From assembly GCA_031276075.1 (NCBI GenBank), contig JAISNU010000102.1, positions 1 to 37,216 on the forward strand: a DNA stretch of 37,216 bases, given 5' to 3'. The notes below the pieces were generated by a model. The model was given only the letters and a program-made list of their open reading frames with translations, did not search any database and was not told the origin of the DNA. A program made the position numbers and the translations under genes. Each line of letters opens with the position of its first letter. Position 1 is the stretch's first letter. The DNA is from Campylobacteraceae bacterium. Its GTDB lineage: Bacteria > Campylobacterota > Campylobacteria > Campylobacterales > Campylobacteraceae. Of this stretch, positions 1 to 9,337 are shown in pieces.

Positions 1-536
1 GCATGAGACGCCGCTAAAGCTAACGCCCAGAACCTGTCAGCGTGTCCGTGTTCGTTTCTATCCGCATCGTATAAAAAACCTCTTGCTCCAGCTTTTCTTT
101 TAATAGCGTGAATATCTGCTATAAGAAGAGGATCGTTTGGAATAGTTATAATCTTATCTTCAAACATCTTTTTAAGGTTTAACGCCATCGCCTCTTTTTG
201 CACTGCCGTAAAATAAATCCCTTGAACTCTGCTTTTAAACTCTTGGCTTATATCTTCAGCCAAATTCATACCAATACCTGTTTTATCCATTCTTAGCCTT
301 GCGAATACATTCACATTCATAAAGTTTCTTATATGTAACCTCTGCTCGTTAAATACCGCTTTTCTAAGAACATCCATAATACATAAAGTATATCTTCCTC
401 CCTCTTTAACATCCAATACTCCTAATGTACTTGAATCCTTTACCCTTCCCACATCATAACCTGATATAAGAGGAGATAAATGGTGGGGAGTATAGTAATG
501 GGCGTTTATGTGTGTCAATTCAAAACACTCTTTTTT
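1..536 (-). pseudogene. Phage terminase large subunit, C-terminal nuclease domain (partial)
   Basis: The minus strand carries an open frame running off the left window edge. It reads like the RNase H-fold nuclease domain of phage large terminases of the Mu gp28 / Terminase_6C kind. The three acidic stations are visible: the Asp of ISGYDVGRVKDSS, the Asp of RMDKTGIGMNLAEDI, and the Asp of the closing HGHADRFWALALA. Between them lies IYFTAVQKEAMALNLKK, the usual 'K-x-x-x-x-x-L' stretch before the final acid. This domain cuts concatemeric phage DNA during head filling. The ATPase half should lie on the 5' side, but similarity stops near 536, where a dispersed repeat begins (537-574). The frame stays open through that repeat to an ATG at 594-596, so a chimeric ORF of about 198 codons could exist. 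I read it as a prophage remnant. The family is fairly sure; whether any product is made is not. Confidence 0.72.
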
Positions 537-574
537 GTCATCGCGAGGAAGGAGTGCAACGACGAAGCAATCCA
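537..574 (+). repeat. Palindromic repeat arm fused to the terminase fragment
   Basis: One arm of the dispersed repeat that recurs throughout the window (GTCATTGCGAG ... GACGAAGCAATCC), here with one change (GTCATCGCGAG). It sits exactly where terminase similarity ends, and on the minus strand it keeps the terminase frame open. Confidence 0.8.
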
Positions 575-623
575 AAAAACACCCCATTAACTGCATTCAA
601 TGCGAAGTACATGCCTCCTTCTC

Positions 624-783
624 CGTCATTGCGAGACACTAAGTGTCGCGGCAATCCATATTTTACAAAAAACAAAAACAGTATCATTAATAATAAACCA
701 AAATACTTTTTAATTTATATGTTTGGATTGTTTTGTATTATTTTCTGGATTGCTTCGTCGCGCTTCGCGCTCCTCGCAATGAC
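624..783. repeat. MITE-like element, full length (~160 bp)
   Basis: Two facing arms: GTCATTGCGAG at the left (about 624-658, with its own GACACT/AGTGTC hairpin tip) and the reverse form ending CTCGCAATGAC at the right (747-783). The AT-rich core at about 705-746, read on the minus strand, closely matches the core of the element at 19470-19628 (both contain AAAACAATCCAAACA). No coding capacity. The long frame that crosses it (512-895) is made of repeat sequence. Confidence 0.75.
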
Positions 784-923
784 AGAGAAGAGGAATTGCC
801 GCATTGTTTTCAAGGAAATATTTTGGAAATGCGTTTCGCATCGGAAACATTTTGATTCACAAAAATGCTTTGCTTGTTTTCATGGCTTGCAATAACAAAA
901 AAAATTTACATGATGAAAGATAT

Positions 924-948
924 GGATTGCCGCGTGTCTCGCAATGAC
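924..948 (-). repeat. Solo palindromic repeat arm
   Basis: GGATTGCCGCG ... CTCGCAATGAC, a short single arm of the same dispersed family, in the gap between the terminase remnant and kpsM. The rest of 784-1030 shows no gene. Confidence 0.7.
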
Positions 949-1036
949 GGGTTACAGTTTTGCCGCTGAATTTCTTCAAAAAATTTAAAAAAGAGCGGAT
1001 ATTGGCGCTGTAATTTATTTTTTTAAAAAAATTAGA

Positions 1037-1042
1037 TAAAAT
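1037..1042 (+). promoter_or_regulatory. Putative -10 box for the kps operon
   Basis: TAAAAT preceded by A/T-rich runs, about 30 nt upstream of the kpsM ATG. Campylobacterota promoters usually have a recognisable -10 and no clear -35, which fits here. The kpsM start has no strong Shine-Dalgarno sequence (the leader is AAGTATGGGCATAA). Confidence 0.45.
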
Positions 1043-1071
1043 AACACTCTAATTTTTAAGTATGGGCATAA

Positions 1072-1872
1072 ATGAAGCAAAAAGTAGAACGCATTTCACC
1101 GTTTAGACAATTTATATCGGTAATATTCGCACTGTTTTTAAGAGAAATCAAGACGCGTTTCGGCGGGCGGAGATTTGGCGTATTTTGGACATTTGTTGAG
1201 CCTGCGGTGCATCTTGTAATAATACTTCTTGTGTTCTCTTTTCTGCGTATTAGAATGATGCCGCAAGTACCGTTTGAACTGTTTTTATTAACGGGTATAG
1301 TGCCGTTTTTTCTCTTCCGCCATATCGCTTCCGGACTAATGTCAAGCACGGACGCCAATAAAGCTCTGTTTGCCTATGCGCCCGTAAAGCCCATAGATAC
1401 ATATATCACGCGCACCATACTTGAAACGCTCATTTATACCGTTATATTTGCGGTTATTTTGTTTGTTTTGGGATTTTGGGGCGGATTTGATATAAGTATT
1501 GCAAATCCTTTCGCAGCAACAGCTCTATATTTTCTCATTATACTTTTCGGTTTTTCCTTTGGCGTTATTGCAAGCATAGCGTCCACGATATTTCCGTCAG
1601 TAAAAATTATTATGAATATAATTTTACTGCCTCTGTATTTTCTTTCAGCTATCATGTATCCTCTATGGATAGTGCCCGTGCAGTATATTAAGTATTTGCA
1701 GTTCAACCCGATACTGCACTTGCTGGAGCTTTTTAAAGCCAATTTTTTCTCATATTATCCTTTGGTGGACGGCATAAATATTTATTATCCGCTTGCTTTT
1801 GAATTTGTACTGCTGTTCATAGCTCTATCGCTTTACAGGATAAAACGGCTCTCATTGGCGGCAAAAACATGA
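1072..1872 (+). CDS. kpsM: Capsular polysaccharide ABC transporter, permease KpsM
   Basis: A 266-residue inner-membrane permease that, as a dimer with KpsT, moves lipid-linked capsular polysaccharide out of the cytoplasm. It shows the ABC-2 export architecture: a cytoplasmic amphipathic N-terminus with LREIKTRF followed by GVFWTFVEP (about 23-44), then six hydrophobic segments at roughly 45-60, 68-88, 115-138, 148-172, 178-200 and 238-256. Length matches the family (about 260). It is the first gene of a six-gene coupled operon. Its stop overlaps the kpsT start (ATGA), so the two subunits are probably made in step. No better start is available upstream. Assignment is firm from the sequence character plus the adjacent KpsT, KpsE and KpsD. 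Confidence 0.92.
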   Translation: MKQKVERISPFRQFISVIFALFLREIKTRFGGRRFGVFWTFVEPAVHLVIILLVFSFLRIRMMPQVPFELFLLTGIVPFFLFRHIASGLMSSTDANKALFAYAPVKPIDTYITRTILETLIYTVIFAVILFVLGFWGGFDISIANPFAATALYFLIILFGFSFGVIASIASTIFPSVKIIMNIILLPLYFLSAIMYPLWIVPVQYIKYLQFNPILHLLELFKANFFSYYPLVDGINIYYPLAFEFVLLFIALSLYRIKRLSLAAKT

Positions 1873-2549
1873 TAAAACTTGACAATATTACCAAATCCTA
1901 TCCGTTAAAAGACGGCGGCAGACATTATGTTTTCAGATATTTGTCGTTTGAATTTCCCGAAAACGCCAATATAGGCTTGATAGGTCCGAACGGTGCTGGC
2001 AAATCAACGCTCATGAATATTCTGGGCGGTACGGATACGCCCGATAGCGGCAGAATTATCACGGACAAATCCATCTCTTTTCCAATAGGTTTCGGCGGCG
2101 GATTGCAGGGAAGTTTAAGCGCGGCGGACAATGTTAAATTTGTTTCAAGAATTTACGGTTTTACAGGTGAAAAAATGCGCAAAAAAGTAGAATATATACG
2201 CGATTTTGCAGACATTGGAGAGTTTTTTGACCAGCCCGTAAAGACTTACTCGTCAGGCATGAAAGCCAGAATCTCTTTTGGTCTTAGTATGGCGTTTGAT
2301 TTTGACTATTATTTGATAGATGAAGCGGGCGCAGTCGGAGACCCGTATTTCCAAAAAAAAAGTTCAGCCGTGTATAAAGAAAAATTAAAAGGCGCAAATG
2401 TTATAATCGTTTCCCACAACATGAATGAGATAAGATCTTTATGCGACCATATTATCGTTCTTGGCGGCGGCATGGCGCAAATTTTTGACGATGTTGAAGA
2501 AGGTATCAAAATGTACAAAAGTTTTAGAAATGCAAAAGGCGCGGCATGA
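1869..2549 (+). CDS. kpsT: Capsular polysaccharide ABC transporter, ATPase KpsT
   Basis: A 226-residue ATPase that powers KpsM. The Walker A motif GPNGAGKST is at 39-47, the ABC signature TYSSGMKAR around 126-134, Walker [13 protein letters not shown] at 147-158 with catalytic Glu152, and the switch histidine in IVSHN at His183. The short length and the 'YSSGM' signature are typical of the polysaccharide-export subclass (KpsT/Wzt without a C-terminal sugar-binding domain). That implies export of a polymer whose chain end is not read by the ATPase. It overlaps both neighbours by the ATGA arrangement. Confidence 0.94.
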   Translation: MIKLDNITKSYPLKDGGRHYVFRYLSFEFPENANIGLIGPNGAGKSTLMNILGGTDTPDSGRIITDKSISFPIGFGGGLQGSLSAADNVKFVSRIYGFTGEKMRKKVEYIRDFADIGEFFDQPVKTYSSGMKARISFGLSMAFDFDYYLIDEAGAVGDPYFQKKSSAVYKEKLKGANVIIVSHNMNEIRSLCDHIIVLGGGMAQIFDDVEEGIKMYKSFRNAKGAA

Positions 2550-3703
2550 GCAAAATGACAAAACTTGTTAATAACCCGAAACTCTTTTTTGCAGACGCAT
2601 ACCGCAAAAGAGTGGGAGCATGGTTTTTGACAAAAAGTTTTATTATCATAGTGGTTGTTCCATTTGTTCTTGCGGTTTTTTATTATCTTTTTTTTGCTGC
2701 CGAGAGATATGTAAGCGAAAGTATAGTTTCTATAAGGCAAGCAAAAGATGCGTCGTCTATAGCCGGCAGCGGGATTGCCGCGCTTGTTGGAATAAATACA
2801 AACTCCAAAGAAGATACGCTCTATTTAAGAGAGTATATACATTCTCTTGATATGCTTAAAAGCTTGGAAAAAGAGATGAATTTGCTGGAAATATACACGG
2901 CAGAAAAATTGGACTTTTTATATAGATTTTACGGTTTTTTGCCGCAGGAAGATTTTTTGGAGTATTATCAAAGCAGAGTGCAAATCGCGTATGACGACAT
3001 GAGCGGGCTTTTAAGGATAAGTGCGGAAGCATTTAAGCCTGAAGATGCACAAAAACTCTCAACTCTCATATTGAAAAACAGCGAAACTTTTGTCAATGAG
3101 CTTTCGCATATCATGTCAAGAAAACAGCTTGAATTTGCCGAAGAAGAGCTGAAAAAATCAGAAAGCAGATTTAGCACGGCAAAAGAGGCGCTTTTGAACT
3201 TTCAAAACACTTACGGCATTTTCAATCCGATAGAACAGGCGCAGTCGCAGGCAAATCTGGCGCTTGAATTTGAAGCAGAACTTGCAAAAAAAGAGGCGGA
3301 ACTTACGGCTTTGTCGTCCTACATGCAAAACAGTGCGCCGCAGGTCGTAACGCTGAAAAATGAAATTGCCGCGCTGAAAACGCAAATACGAAAAGAGCAA
3401 AACCGCGTCGCCAAAAAATCGGATAACGCATCAAATATTTTAGCTTCCGAATATCAAACTTTAAGCATAGAAGCGAATTTTGCCGAAGAACTTTATAAAC
3501 TCTCTTTGCAGGCGGTAGAACAAGCGCGCATAGAAAGCACGAAACAGATAAAATATCTCTCCATTGTGCAAACGCCCTCCATGCCTGAAAGCGCAAAATA
3601 TCCGCGAAAAATATACAATCTCATCACGCTGCTTGCCGTACTGTTTTTATTATACGGCATCGTGCAATTGATAAAAGCCACCATAGAGGATCACAAATAC
3701 TGA
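2546..3703 (+). CDS. kpsE: Capsule export inner-membrane/periplasmic protein KpsE
   Basis: A 385-residue polysaccharide co-polymerase-type protein that bridges KpsMT to the outer-membrane KpsD. It has an N-terminal membrane segment (about 32-51), a Wzz-like start to the periplasmic part ([11 protein letters not shown]), a long helical and probably coiled-coil region (about 180-330, rich in Glu/Lys/Ala/Gln), the Pro-rich [12 protein letters not shown] stretch before the second membrane segment, and that segment at about 356-377. Length matches KpsE homologues (about 370-390). Its stop shares one base with the kpsD start (TGATG). Confidence 0.92.
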   Translation: MSKMTKLVNNPKLFFADAYRKRVGAWFLTKSFIIIVVVPFVLAVFYYLFFAAERYVSESIVSIRQAKDASSIAGSGIAALVGINTNSKEDTLYLREYIHSLDMLKSLEKEMNLLEIYTAEKLDFLYRFYGFLPQEDFLEYYQSRVQIAYDDMSGLLRISAEAFKPEDAQKLSTLILKNSETFVNELSHIMSRKQLEFAEEELKKSESRFSTAKEALLNFQNTYGIFNPIEQAQSQANLALEFEAELAKKEAELTALSSYMQNSAPQVVTLKNEIAALKTQIRKEQNRVAKKSDNASNILASEYQTLSIEANFAEELYKLSLQAVEQARIESTKQIKYLSIVQTPSMPESAKYPRKIYNLITLLAVLFLLYGIVQLIKATIEDHKY

Positions 3704-5313
3704 TGAAAAAGACAATTTTAACGCTGCTGGCGTTAGCCATGTTTGGTTTCGCCGCCATAGATACGGGCGCGATAGCGGTCATAGAAAACAATAACAGCGC
3801 AGATGCGCAAAAAGGCGTTTTTGGTACGCACATGTTCGGGGGCAATTTCGCAAATGTAAAACGGTATGCGTACAATCCCGACTACCGCATCAATATCGGC
3901 GATGTAATACTTCTTAAAATGTGGGGAGCTTTTGAATTTGAACAGCCGCTTACCGTTGATTCGCAGGGAAATATTTTTATTCCAAAAGTCGGCATTGTTA
4001 AACTTTTGGGAGTGCGCAACGGCGATATAGTCTCCGTAATAACCCAGCATGTAAAAAAGGTGTATAAAGATAATGTTTTCGTATATGCAGACATGGATGC
4101 ATATCAAAATGTTTCCGTATTTGTAACGGGAAATGTAAACAAACCCGGTCTTTACGAGGGATTGAGTTCCGATTCGTTGATACAGTATCTTGACAAAGCA
4201 GGCGGCATCAATCCTCAATACGGCAGTTTCAGAAAAATTACGGTTCTAAGGGATAATAAGCCTTACGCCAGCGTAGATTTGTACGACTTTTTGATTGACG
4301 GAAAAATGGAACCGTTTGCATTTAGAAGCGGCGATGTTATTCTTGTGGACAGCGTAGGCTCGTATATCAGCGCCAAAGGCGAAGTTTTGAGGGCTTTTAG
4401 ATTTGAGTCAAAAGACGAAAACATGAGTTTGAAAGATTTTGCCAAACTTGCAGGTATCAAGCCGACCGCTACAAACGCTATAGTAAAAAGCTACAAAGCC
4501 GACAACCATTTAAGCATAAATTATTACGCTTTAAATGAATTTGAAAATGTCTTTTTGCGCGCAGGAGATGAAGTTGAATTTTTGCCTGAACATCTCGCGG
4601 ACGAAATAAGAGTAAGCATAGAAGGCGAACATGACGGACTTCATACGCTCATATTTAAAAAAGGTTCTACGCTTCAAGACTTGAAAGAGAGGCTTGTTTT
4701 AAATCAACAGTCTAATGCCGAAGCTATTCAGGTATTTAGAAAAAGTGTTGCAAAAGTGCAAAAAAATCTCATAGAAGCGCAGCTTAAAGAACTTGAAACA
4801 TTAGCGCTCACAACGCCTTCGGTATCGCCCGAAGAGGCAAATACGAGAATGCAGGAGACAAAAGCCGTTTTGGAGTTTATAGAGAGAGCCAAAAAGATAG
4901 AGCCCAAAGGACAGATAACGATAAATGAAAAAACTGCGCTTAAAAGTATAATTCTTGAAGAGGGCGATATTATCAATATTCCCGCCCGCAACAATATAGT
5001 CATAGTACAGGGCGAAGTCGGCGTTCCGGGAGCTTTTACTTATATGAAAGAGCAGAATATTGATGATTATATAAAACTTGCAGGCGGTTTTAGCAGCAGA
5101 GCAAATAAATCAAAAATTTTGGTTATAAAAGCAAGCGGTAAAGCCGAAAATTACGATGCGTCCATGTTTTCATTCAAAAAGCCTGCCATTGACGAAGGAG
5201 ACGCCATACTTGTGCTGCCTAAAGCCGAGGGTAAAAATTTACAACTTACAAATCTTGTATCGCAAATTTTATACCATGCAGCCATAGCAACAAAAGTCAT
5301 ACTTGATATATGA
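3703..5313 (+). CDS. kpsD: Capsule export outer-membrane channel protein KpsD
   Basis: A 536-residue secreted protein of the outer-membrane polysaccharide exporter (OPX) class. It has a signal peptide ([18 protein letters not shown]) and a polysaccharide export domain around 45-125 (opening YRINIGDVILLKMWG). SLBB-type modules start near 138 (FVTGNVNKPGLYEGL), 225 (GEVLRAFRF) and 433 (VIVQGEVGVPGAFTY). There is no lipobox cysteine after the signal peptide, as in E. coli KpsD and unlike Wza. A helical insert at about 340-410 separates the SLBB modules. Its stop overlaps the kpsC start by the ATGA arrangement. It should act with KpsE as the envelope-spanning exit path. Confidence 0.9.
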   Translation: MKKTILTLLALAMFGFAAIDTGAIAVIENNNSADAQKGVFGTHMFGGNFANVKRYAYNPDYRINIGDVILLKMWGAFEFEQPLTVDSQGNIFIPKVGIVKLLGVRNGDIVSVITQHVKKVYKDNVFVYADMDAYQNVSVFVTGNVNKPGLYEGLSSDSLIQYLDKAGGINPQYGSFRKITVLRDNKPYASVDLYDFLIDGKMEPFAFRSGDVILVDSVGSYISAKGEVLRAFRFESKDENMSLKDFAKLAGIKPTATNAIVKSYKADNHLSINYYALNEFENVFLRAGDEVEFLPEHLADEIRVSIEGEHDGLHTLIFKKGSTLQDLKERLVLNQQSNAEAIQVFRKSVAKVQKNLIEAQLKELETLALTTPSVSPEEANTRMQETKAVLEFIERAKKIEPKGQITINEKTALKSIILEEGDIINIPARNNIVIVQGEVGVPGAFTYMKEQNIDDYIKLAGGFSSRANKSKILVIKASGKAENYDASMFSFKKPAIDEGDAILVLPKAEGKNLQLTNLVSQILYHAAIATKVILDI

Positions 5314-7358
5314 TTTTTTCAACCTCTAAAAAGCTTATAGAAAATTCAAGCTCTTTTTTAGAGATAAAATATTACTCTTTTTGGGATAGAATTTCAAAAA
5401 AAAATGGCGTTTTTTGCGGCTGGGGCAGGAAAAAATCGGGACTCAAAGCTGTATTTTTAGCCAAAAAATTTAAAACCTCTTTTTTGCTTTTGGAAGATGG
5501 CTTTATAAGGTCATGCGGACTTGAAAGCGCCCTGTATCCCTCTTTTAGCATTGTAGAAGACAGTGTCGGCATATATTATGACGCAACACATGAAAGCGCA
5601 TTGGAGCGCATACTAAACAGTTATGACTTCAAAAACGATAAAAAACTTTTAACGCAAGCCAAAGAGGCAATTTCATTTATTATAGAACACAATATATCAA
5701 AATACAATCATGCAAGAAATTTAGATGAAAATTATTTCCCAAATAACGGCAGAAAGCGGATTTTAATAATAGCGCAGACGAAAAATGACGCCTCTTTGAA
5801 ATATGGATTTGCGGATAAATTTTCAATCCATGAAATGATAAAAACAGCAAAAAATGAGAATGAAAACGCCGATATATATCTGAAAATCCACCCGCAGGCG
5901 CTTAAAAATATTAAACGCTCAGATGCAAATGCGGACGAAATTTTGCCGTATTGCAATCTGATAACAGAGGATATAAATCCCATATCTTTGTTGAAAAAAA
6001 TAGATAAAGTCTATACAAAAACTTCTCAAATGGGCTTTGAAGCGCTGCTTTTGGGTAAAGAGTGCATCTGTTTCGGAATGCCTTTTTACGCGGGCTGGGG
6101 AGTAACCGACGACAGGGTAAAATGCGAAAGAAGAACGCAAAAAAGGAGCGTTGAAGAGATTTTTGCCGCAGCTTACATTCTTTATGCAAAATACCGCGAC
6201 CCATACGGAAATATTCCGCTTACATTGATGCAAGCGATGCAAAACATTGTTTATATAAAAAATAATAATCTTCATAAAAAAGGATTTTTTTTCGGATTTT
6301 CAAAGTGGAAACACAACTTTGTCAAACCGTTTTTTGAAAAGGAGCAGTTCGCCAAAATCTTTTTCATAAACCCTTTTTTTCAGAAAAATCATTTGAAAAC
6401 CGCCTTGAAAAATGGGCTTGATGAAAATTCTTTAATATATGTTTGGGGCAAAAAATCATTTCATAAAATTGAAAATTATGCCAAAAAACATGATATTTCC
6501 ATATTTCGCGTAGAGGACGGCTTTATAAGGTCTGTGGAACTTGGCTCGGATTTGGCGCGTCCGTATTCATTGGTTGTGGACAGACACGGAATCTATTTTG
6601 ACGCAGCGCGAAAAAGCGAATTGGAACAGATACTGAACGAAACGGATTTTGACGAAAAAATTATTAAAAAAGCGAAAGAAATTCAAGCATTTCTTATTAA
6701 AGAGCGCATCTCAAAATACAATGCTGCCTTGCATGAGAGCATTAATATAAAAACCGACAAAAAGATAATATTTGCTGTAGGGCAGGTTGATGACGACGCT
6801 TCTATCATATACGGTTCGCAAAATATGTCAAATCTCGCCCTTTTAAAAACGGTGCGCGAAAAAAATCCGCAAAGTTATATCGTTTACAAGCCGCACCCTG
6901 ATGTTCTGGCAAAAAACCGCATGGGAAAAATAAGCGAACATGAAGTTTTGCAATATGCCGATAAAATTATTAAAAACGCTTCGCTTGACAATCTGTTTGA
7001 GATTTGCGACGAGGTGCATACGATAACATCTTTGGTCGGTTTTGAGGCGGTTTTGAGAGGCAAAAAGGTCGTAACTTACGGCATGCCGTTTTACGCAGGC
7101 TGGGGGCTTAGCGACGATATGCTTGCAAACGAGCGGCGCAAACGAAAATTAAATATTTATGAATTGATAGCCGGAGTTTTGATACTTTATCCGCGCTATA
7201 TCAGCCCGAAAAATTACAAACTCTGCGATATAAAAACATTTTTACAAGAGTTTAAAGAGGAAAAAATAAGATATAATTCCAGCCGTCAAATTTCAAAAAA
7301 AGTTTTGATATTTTTTATAAGAAAAATACAATTTATATATAGAACAGTGAGAATATGA
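5310..7358 (+). CDS. kpsC: Capsule beta-Kdo glycosyltransferase KpsC (two domains)
   Basis: A 682-residue cytoplasmic enzyme that extends the poly-beta-Kdo linker on the phospholipid anchor of the capsule. The protein is an internal duplication. EDGFIRS occurs near 62 and 402, ISKYN occurs in both halves, and GMPFYAGWG near 256 and 591, a constant offset of about 335-340 residues. Each half also has a His-Pro substrate motif (KIHPQALK; YKPHPDV). This matches the family's two dissimilar Kdo transferase modules that act in alternation. Length fits KpsC (about 675-690). It is coupled to kpsD and kpsS by ATGA overlaps. Confidence 0.93.
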   Translation: MIFSTSKKLIENSSSFLEIKYYSFWDRISKKNGVFCGWGRKKSGLKAVFLAKKFKTSFLLLEDGFIRSCGLESALYPSFSIVEDSVGIYYDATHESALERILNSYDFKNDKKLLTQAKEAISFIIEHNISKYNHARNLDENYFPNNGRKRILIIAQTKNDASLKYGFADKFSIHEMIKTAKNENENADIYLKIHPQALKNIKRSDANADEILPYCNLITEDINPISLLKKIDKVYTKTSQMGFEALLLGKECICFGMPFYAGWGVTDDRVKCERRTQKRSVEEIFAAAYILYAKYRDPYGNIPLTLMQAMQNIVYIKNNNLHKKGFFFGFSKWKHNFVKPFFEKEQFAKIFFINPFFQKNHLKTALKNGLDENSLIYVWGKKSFHKIENYAKKHDISIFRVEDGFIRSVELGSDLARPYSLVVDRHGIYFDAARKSELEQILNETDFDEKIIKKAKEIQAFLIKERISKYNAALHESINIKTDKKIIFAVGQVDDDASIIYGSQNMSNLALLKTVREKNPQSYIVYKPHPDVLAKNRMGKISEHEVLQYADKIIKNASLDNLFEICDEVHTITSLVGFEAVLRGKKVVTYGMPFYAGWGLSDDMLANERRKRKLNIYELIAGVLILYPRYISPKNYKLCDIKTFLQEFKEEKIRYNSSRQISKKVLIFFIRKIQFIYRTVRI

Positions 7359-8554
7359 ACTCTATCGGCGTTTTGAAAGATAAAAATATTCTATTTTTGC
7401 AAGGTCCTATGGGGACATTTTTTAAAAGACTTGATAAAATTTTTCGCAAAAAAGGAGCCAAAACTTATAAAATAGCCTTTAATGCGGCGGATTGGTTTTT
7501 CTCAAATAAAGATAATGTGATAAGCTACAAAGATAAACCCGAAAAGTGGAAAAAATTTATCAGCGATTTTTTAGCTGCAAAACATATAGATAAGATATTT
7601 TTGTTTGGGGATTGCAGATTTTACCAAAAAATCGCCATAAAAGCGGCGGATAGTTTAGGTATAGAAGTTTTTGTATTTGAGGAAGGGTATATAAGACCTG
7701 ATTTTATAACGCTTGAAAAATACGGCGTAAACGATAATAGCAAACTTCCGCGCACAAAAGCATTTTATGAAAACCTGACGAAAATTTTAGAATACCCAAA
7801 AACGCTTCCCATGAAAAACAGCCTTTACAATCTCATCATAAGCGCCACAACATACTATCTGATAGCCAACGCTTTTATATTTTTATATCCGCACTATATT
7901 CACCACAGGGAATTTTCAGCCGTAAAAGAGGGATTTTACGGTATAAGAAATCTTGTAAGAAAGATAATTTACGCTCAAAAAGACAGATACTGCAATGCTC
8001 TTTTTAAAACCGCCCTTTCAAAAAAGTATTTTTTTGTACCGCTGCAAACATATGCCGATGCGCAGATAAAAAAACACTCGCCGTTTAAAAACATGGAAGA
8101 GTTTATACAGACAGTTTTAACATCATTTGCGCATTTTGCCGACAAAGACTGTTTTATCGTATTCAAGCATCATCCGCTTGATAGAGGCAGAGTAAATTAT
8201 GCAGGATATATAAATGCTTTGGCAAAAAGGCTTGGCATTGAAAACCGCGTTATGGCTTTATATGAAATCCATATACCAAACGCCCTGAAAAACGCGCTTG
8301 GAACAGTTACGATAAACAGTACTGTCGGGCTTTCGTCTTTATATCACGGCACTCCTACTATCGCTATGGGGAAAGCCATATACGACATAAAATCTCTTAC
8401 ATGCAAGGGGATGAAATTGGATGATTTTTGGCAAAATGCTGTGCCGCCAGATAGAGATTTGTTTCAAAAATTCAGAGCGTTTTTAATCCAAAATTCGCAG
8501 ATAAACAGCAGTTTTTACGGCAAAATCGGAGATTTGGAAAAGATGGGCTTTTAA
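7355..8554 (+). CDS. kpsS: Capsule lipid-linker Kdo transferase KpsS
   Basis: A 399-residue enzyme that places the first beta-Kdo on lyso-phosphatidylglycerol, priming the linker that KpsC extends. Recognisable segments are the N-terminal FLQGPMGTFFKRL, FEEGYIRPDF near 108 (equivalent to the EDGFIRS motif of KpsC), FKHHPLDRGR near 269, and NSTVGLSSLYHGTPTIAMG near 320. It is the last gene of the operon. The next gene on either strand is the convergent phage capsid remnant, so the usual capsule sugar-assembly genes do not follow here. Confidence 0.9.
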   Translation: MNSIGVLKDKNILFLQGPMGTFFKRLDKIFRKKGAKTYKIAFNAADWFFSNKDNVISYKDKPEKWKKFISDFLAAKHIDKIFLFGDCRFYQKIAIKAADSLGIEVFVFEEGYIRPDFITLEKYGVNDNSKLPRTKAFYENLTKILEYPKTLPMKNSLYNLIISATTYYLIANAFIFLYPHYIHHREFSAVKEGFYGIRNLVRKIIYAQKDRYCNALFKTALSKKYFFVPLQTYADAQIKKHSPFKNMEEFIQTVLTSFAHFADKDCFIVFKHHPLDRGRVNYAGYINALAKRLGIENRVMALYEIHIPNALKNALGTVTINSTVGLSSLYHGTPTIAMGKAIYDIKSLTCKGMKLDDFWQNAVPPDRDLFQKFRAFLIQNSQINSSFYGKIGDLEKMGF

Positions 8555-8556
8555 AG

Positions 8557-8590
8557 CTGTGCTGTTTTGACAAATGTCAAAAACTGCTTA
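8557..8590. other. Inverted repeat at the kps/prophage junction
   Basis: TTTTGACA (8565-8572), two bases, then TGTCAAAA (8575-8582). Flanking AAGC/GCTT can extend pairing. It lies between the convergent kpsS and capsid genes. There is no U-run, so it is not a standard intrinsic terminator; it could be a weak bidirectional terminator or a protein-binding palindrome. Confidence 0.35.
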
Positions 8591-8630
8591 AAGTGTAGTA
8601 ATTAGCGTAAAATCTATATAATATAGTCCC

Positions 8631-9323
8631 TTATGTAGTTCTTATATTTGTTATCAAATTATCCTGTAATAATCCGTCCGCGTCTTTTGTAGCAAGTAAA
8701 AAGCCCGTATAAAACTGATTAGGGTCAAGTTTTATATAATGGTTATTTATCGCTCCTGGTATTGTCTCAACCTGCTGTGTCTCTTTAAAGTAATTAATCC
8801 TTTCGTTTGACGCCCGCGAATAACCGATAAGCTGTTCGCTGTCTATACTTAAACGCGCTGAATTAACCGTTATACCTGTTCCAAGTGCCGCTTCGCTTGC
8901 CCATTTTACTTTTAGATACAAACTACTGAAATTTTTTGTAAAAAGTATAGTATCCTGCGGGCGTTTTTCGTTAGGTATTACCAAGTCAATAAATACCGTT
9001 TGTTTTTGTACCTGATTTGATAAACTCGCGCCTTTATTTACCTGTGTAAAAGGCTTAACGCCGTTATTTAAAATATAATTATATACAAGCTTTTCACCTG
9101 CAATCATTTTTATATTTAAGCTGCCGTTTGCTACTAAATTTAAAGATGAAATCAATCTGAAAAGATTATCATCTTTCCAAACCGCGCCCGCTGTCGTCGT
9201 TGTGTTTACTTCCAAGCTTAAAATGTATCTTTGTACATGATAATTTCTTGATAACTCTACATCTTTCTGAATGCCTGTCGTGTATTCAACTACTGCTTCT
9301 TTCCTATTGTATACTCTTGCCAT
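8631..9323 (-). pseudogene. Double-jelly-roll major capsid protein, C-terminally truncated
   Basis: A 230-codon frame beginning MARVYNRKEAVVEYTTG. Its pattern resembles major capsid proteins of tailless double-jelly-roll phages (PM2/FLiP/Autolykivirus-like). A short N-terminal helix region precedes LSRNYHVQRYILSLEVN, then DDNLFRLISSLNLVANG and an IKMIAGEKLVYNY strand, a characteristic start of a jelly roll. After about residue 190 a second, similar start appears (IKLDPNQFYTGFLLATKDA, then LLQDNLITNIRTT), and the frame stops where the matching second-roll strands should follow. The protein is therefore probably cut to about two thirds. A weak AAGGA lies about 11 nt upstream of the ATG. The gene converges on kpsS. 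Family assignment is by pattern, not by search; other icosahedral coat proteins are possible. Confidence 0.55.
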
Positions 9324-9337
9324 GTTTATTTTTTTCC

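Noticed and set aside
512-895. 127-codon plus-strand frame
   Set aside because: It is composed of repeat arms and the AT-rich core of the 624-783 element; no protein character and no ribosome site.
8624-9323. Capsid-like frame as part of the kps operon or a capsule protein
   Set aside because: It is on the opposite strand, has no export signal, and its neighbours (ATPase fragment, tiny membrane genes) are phage-like.
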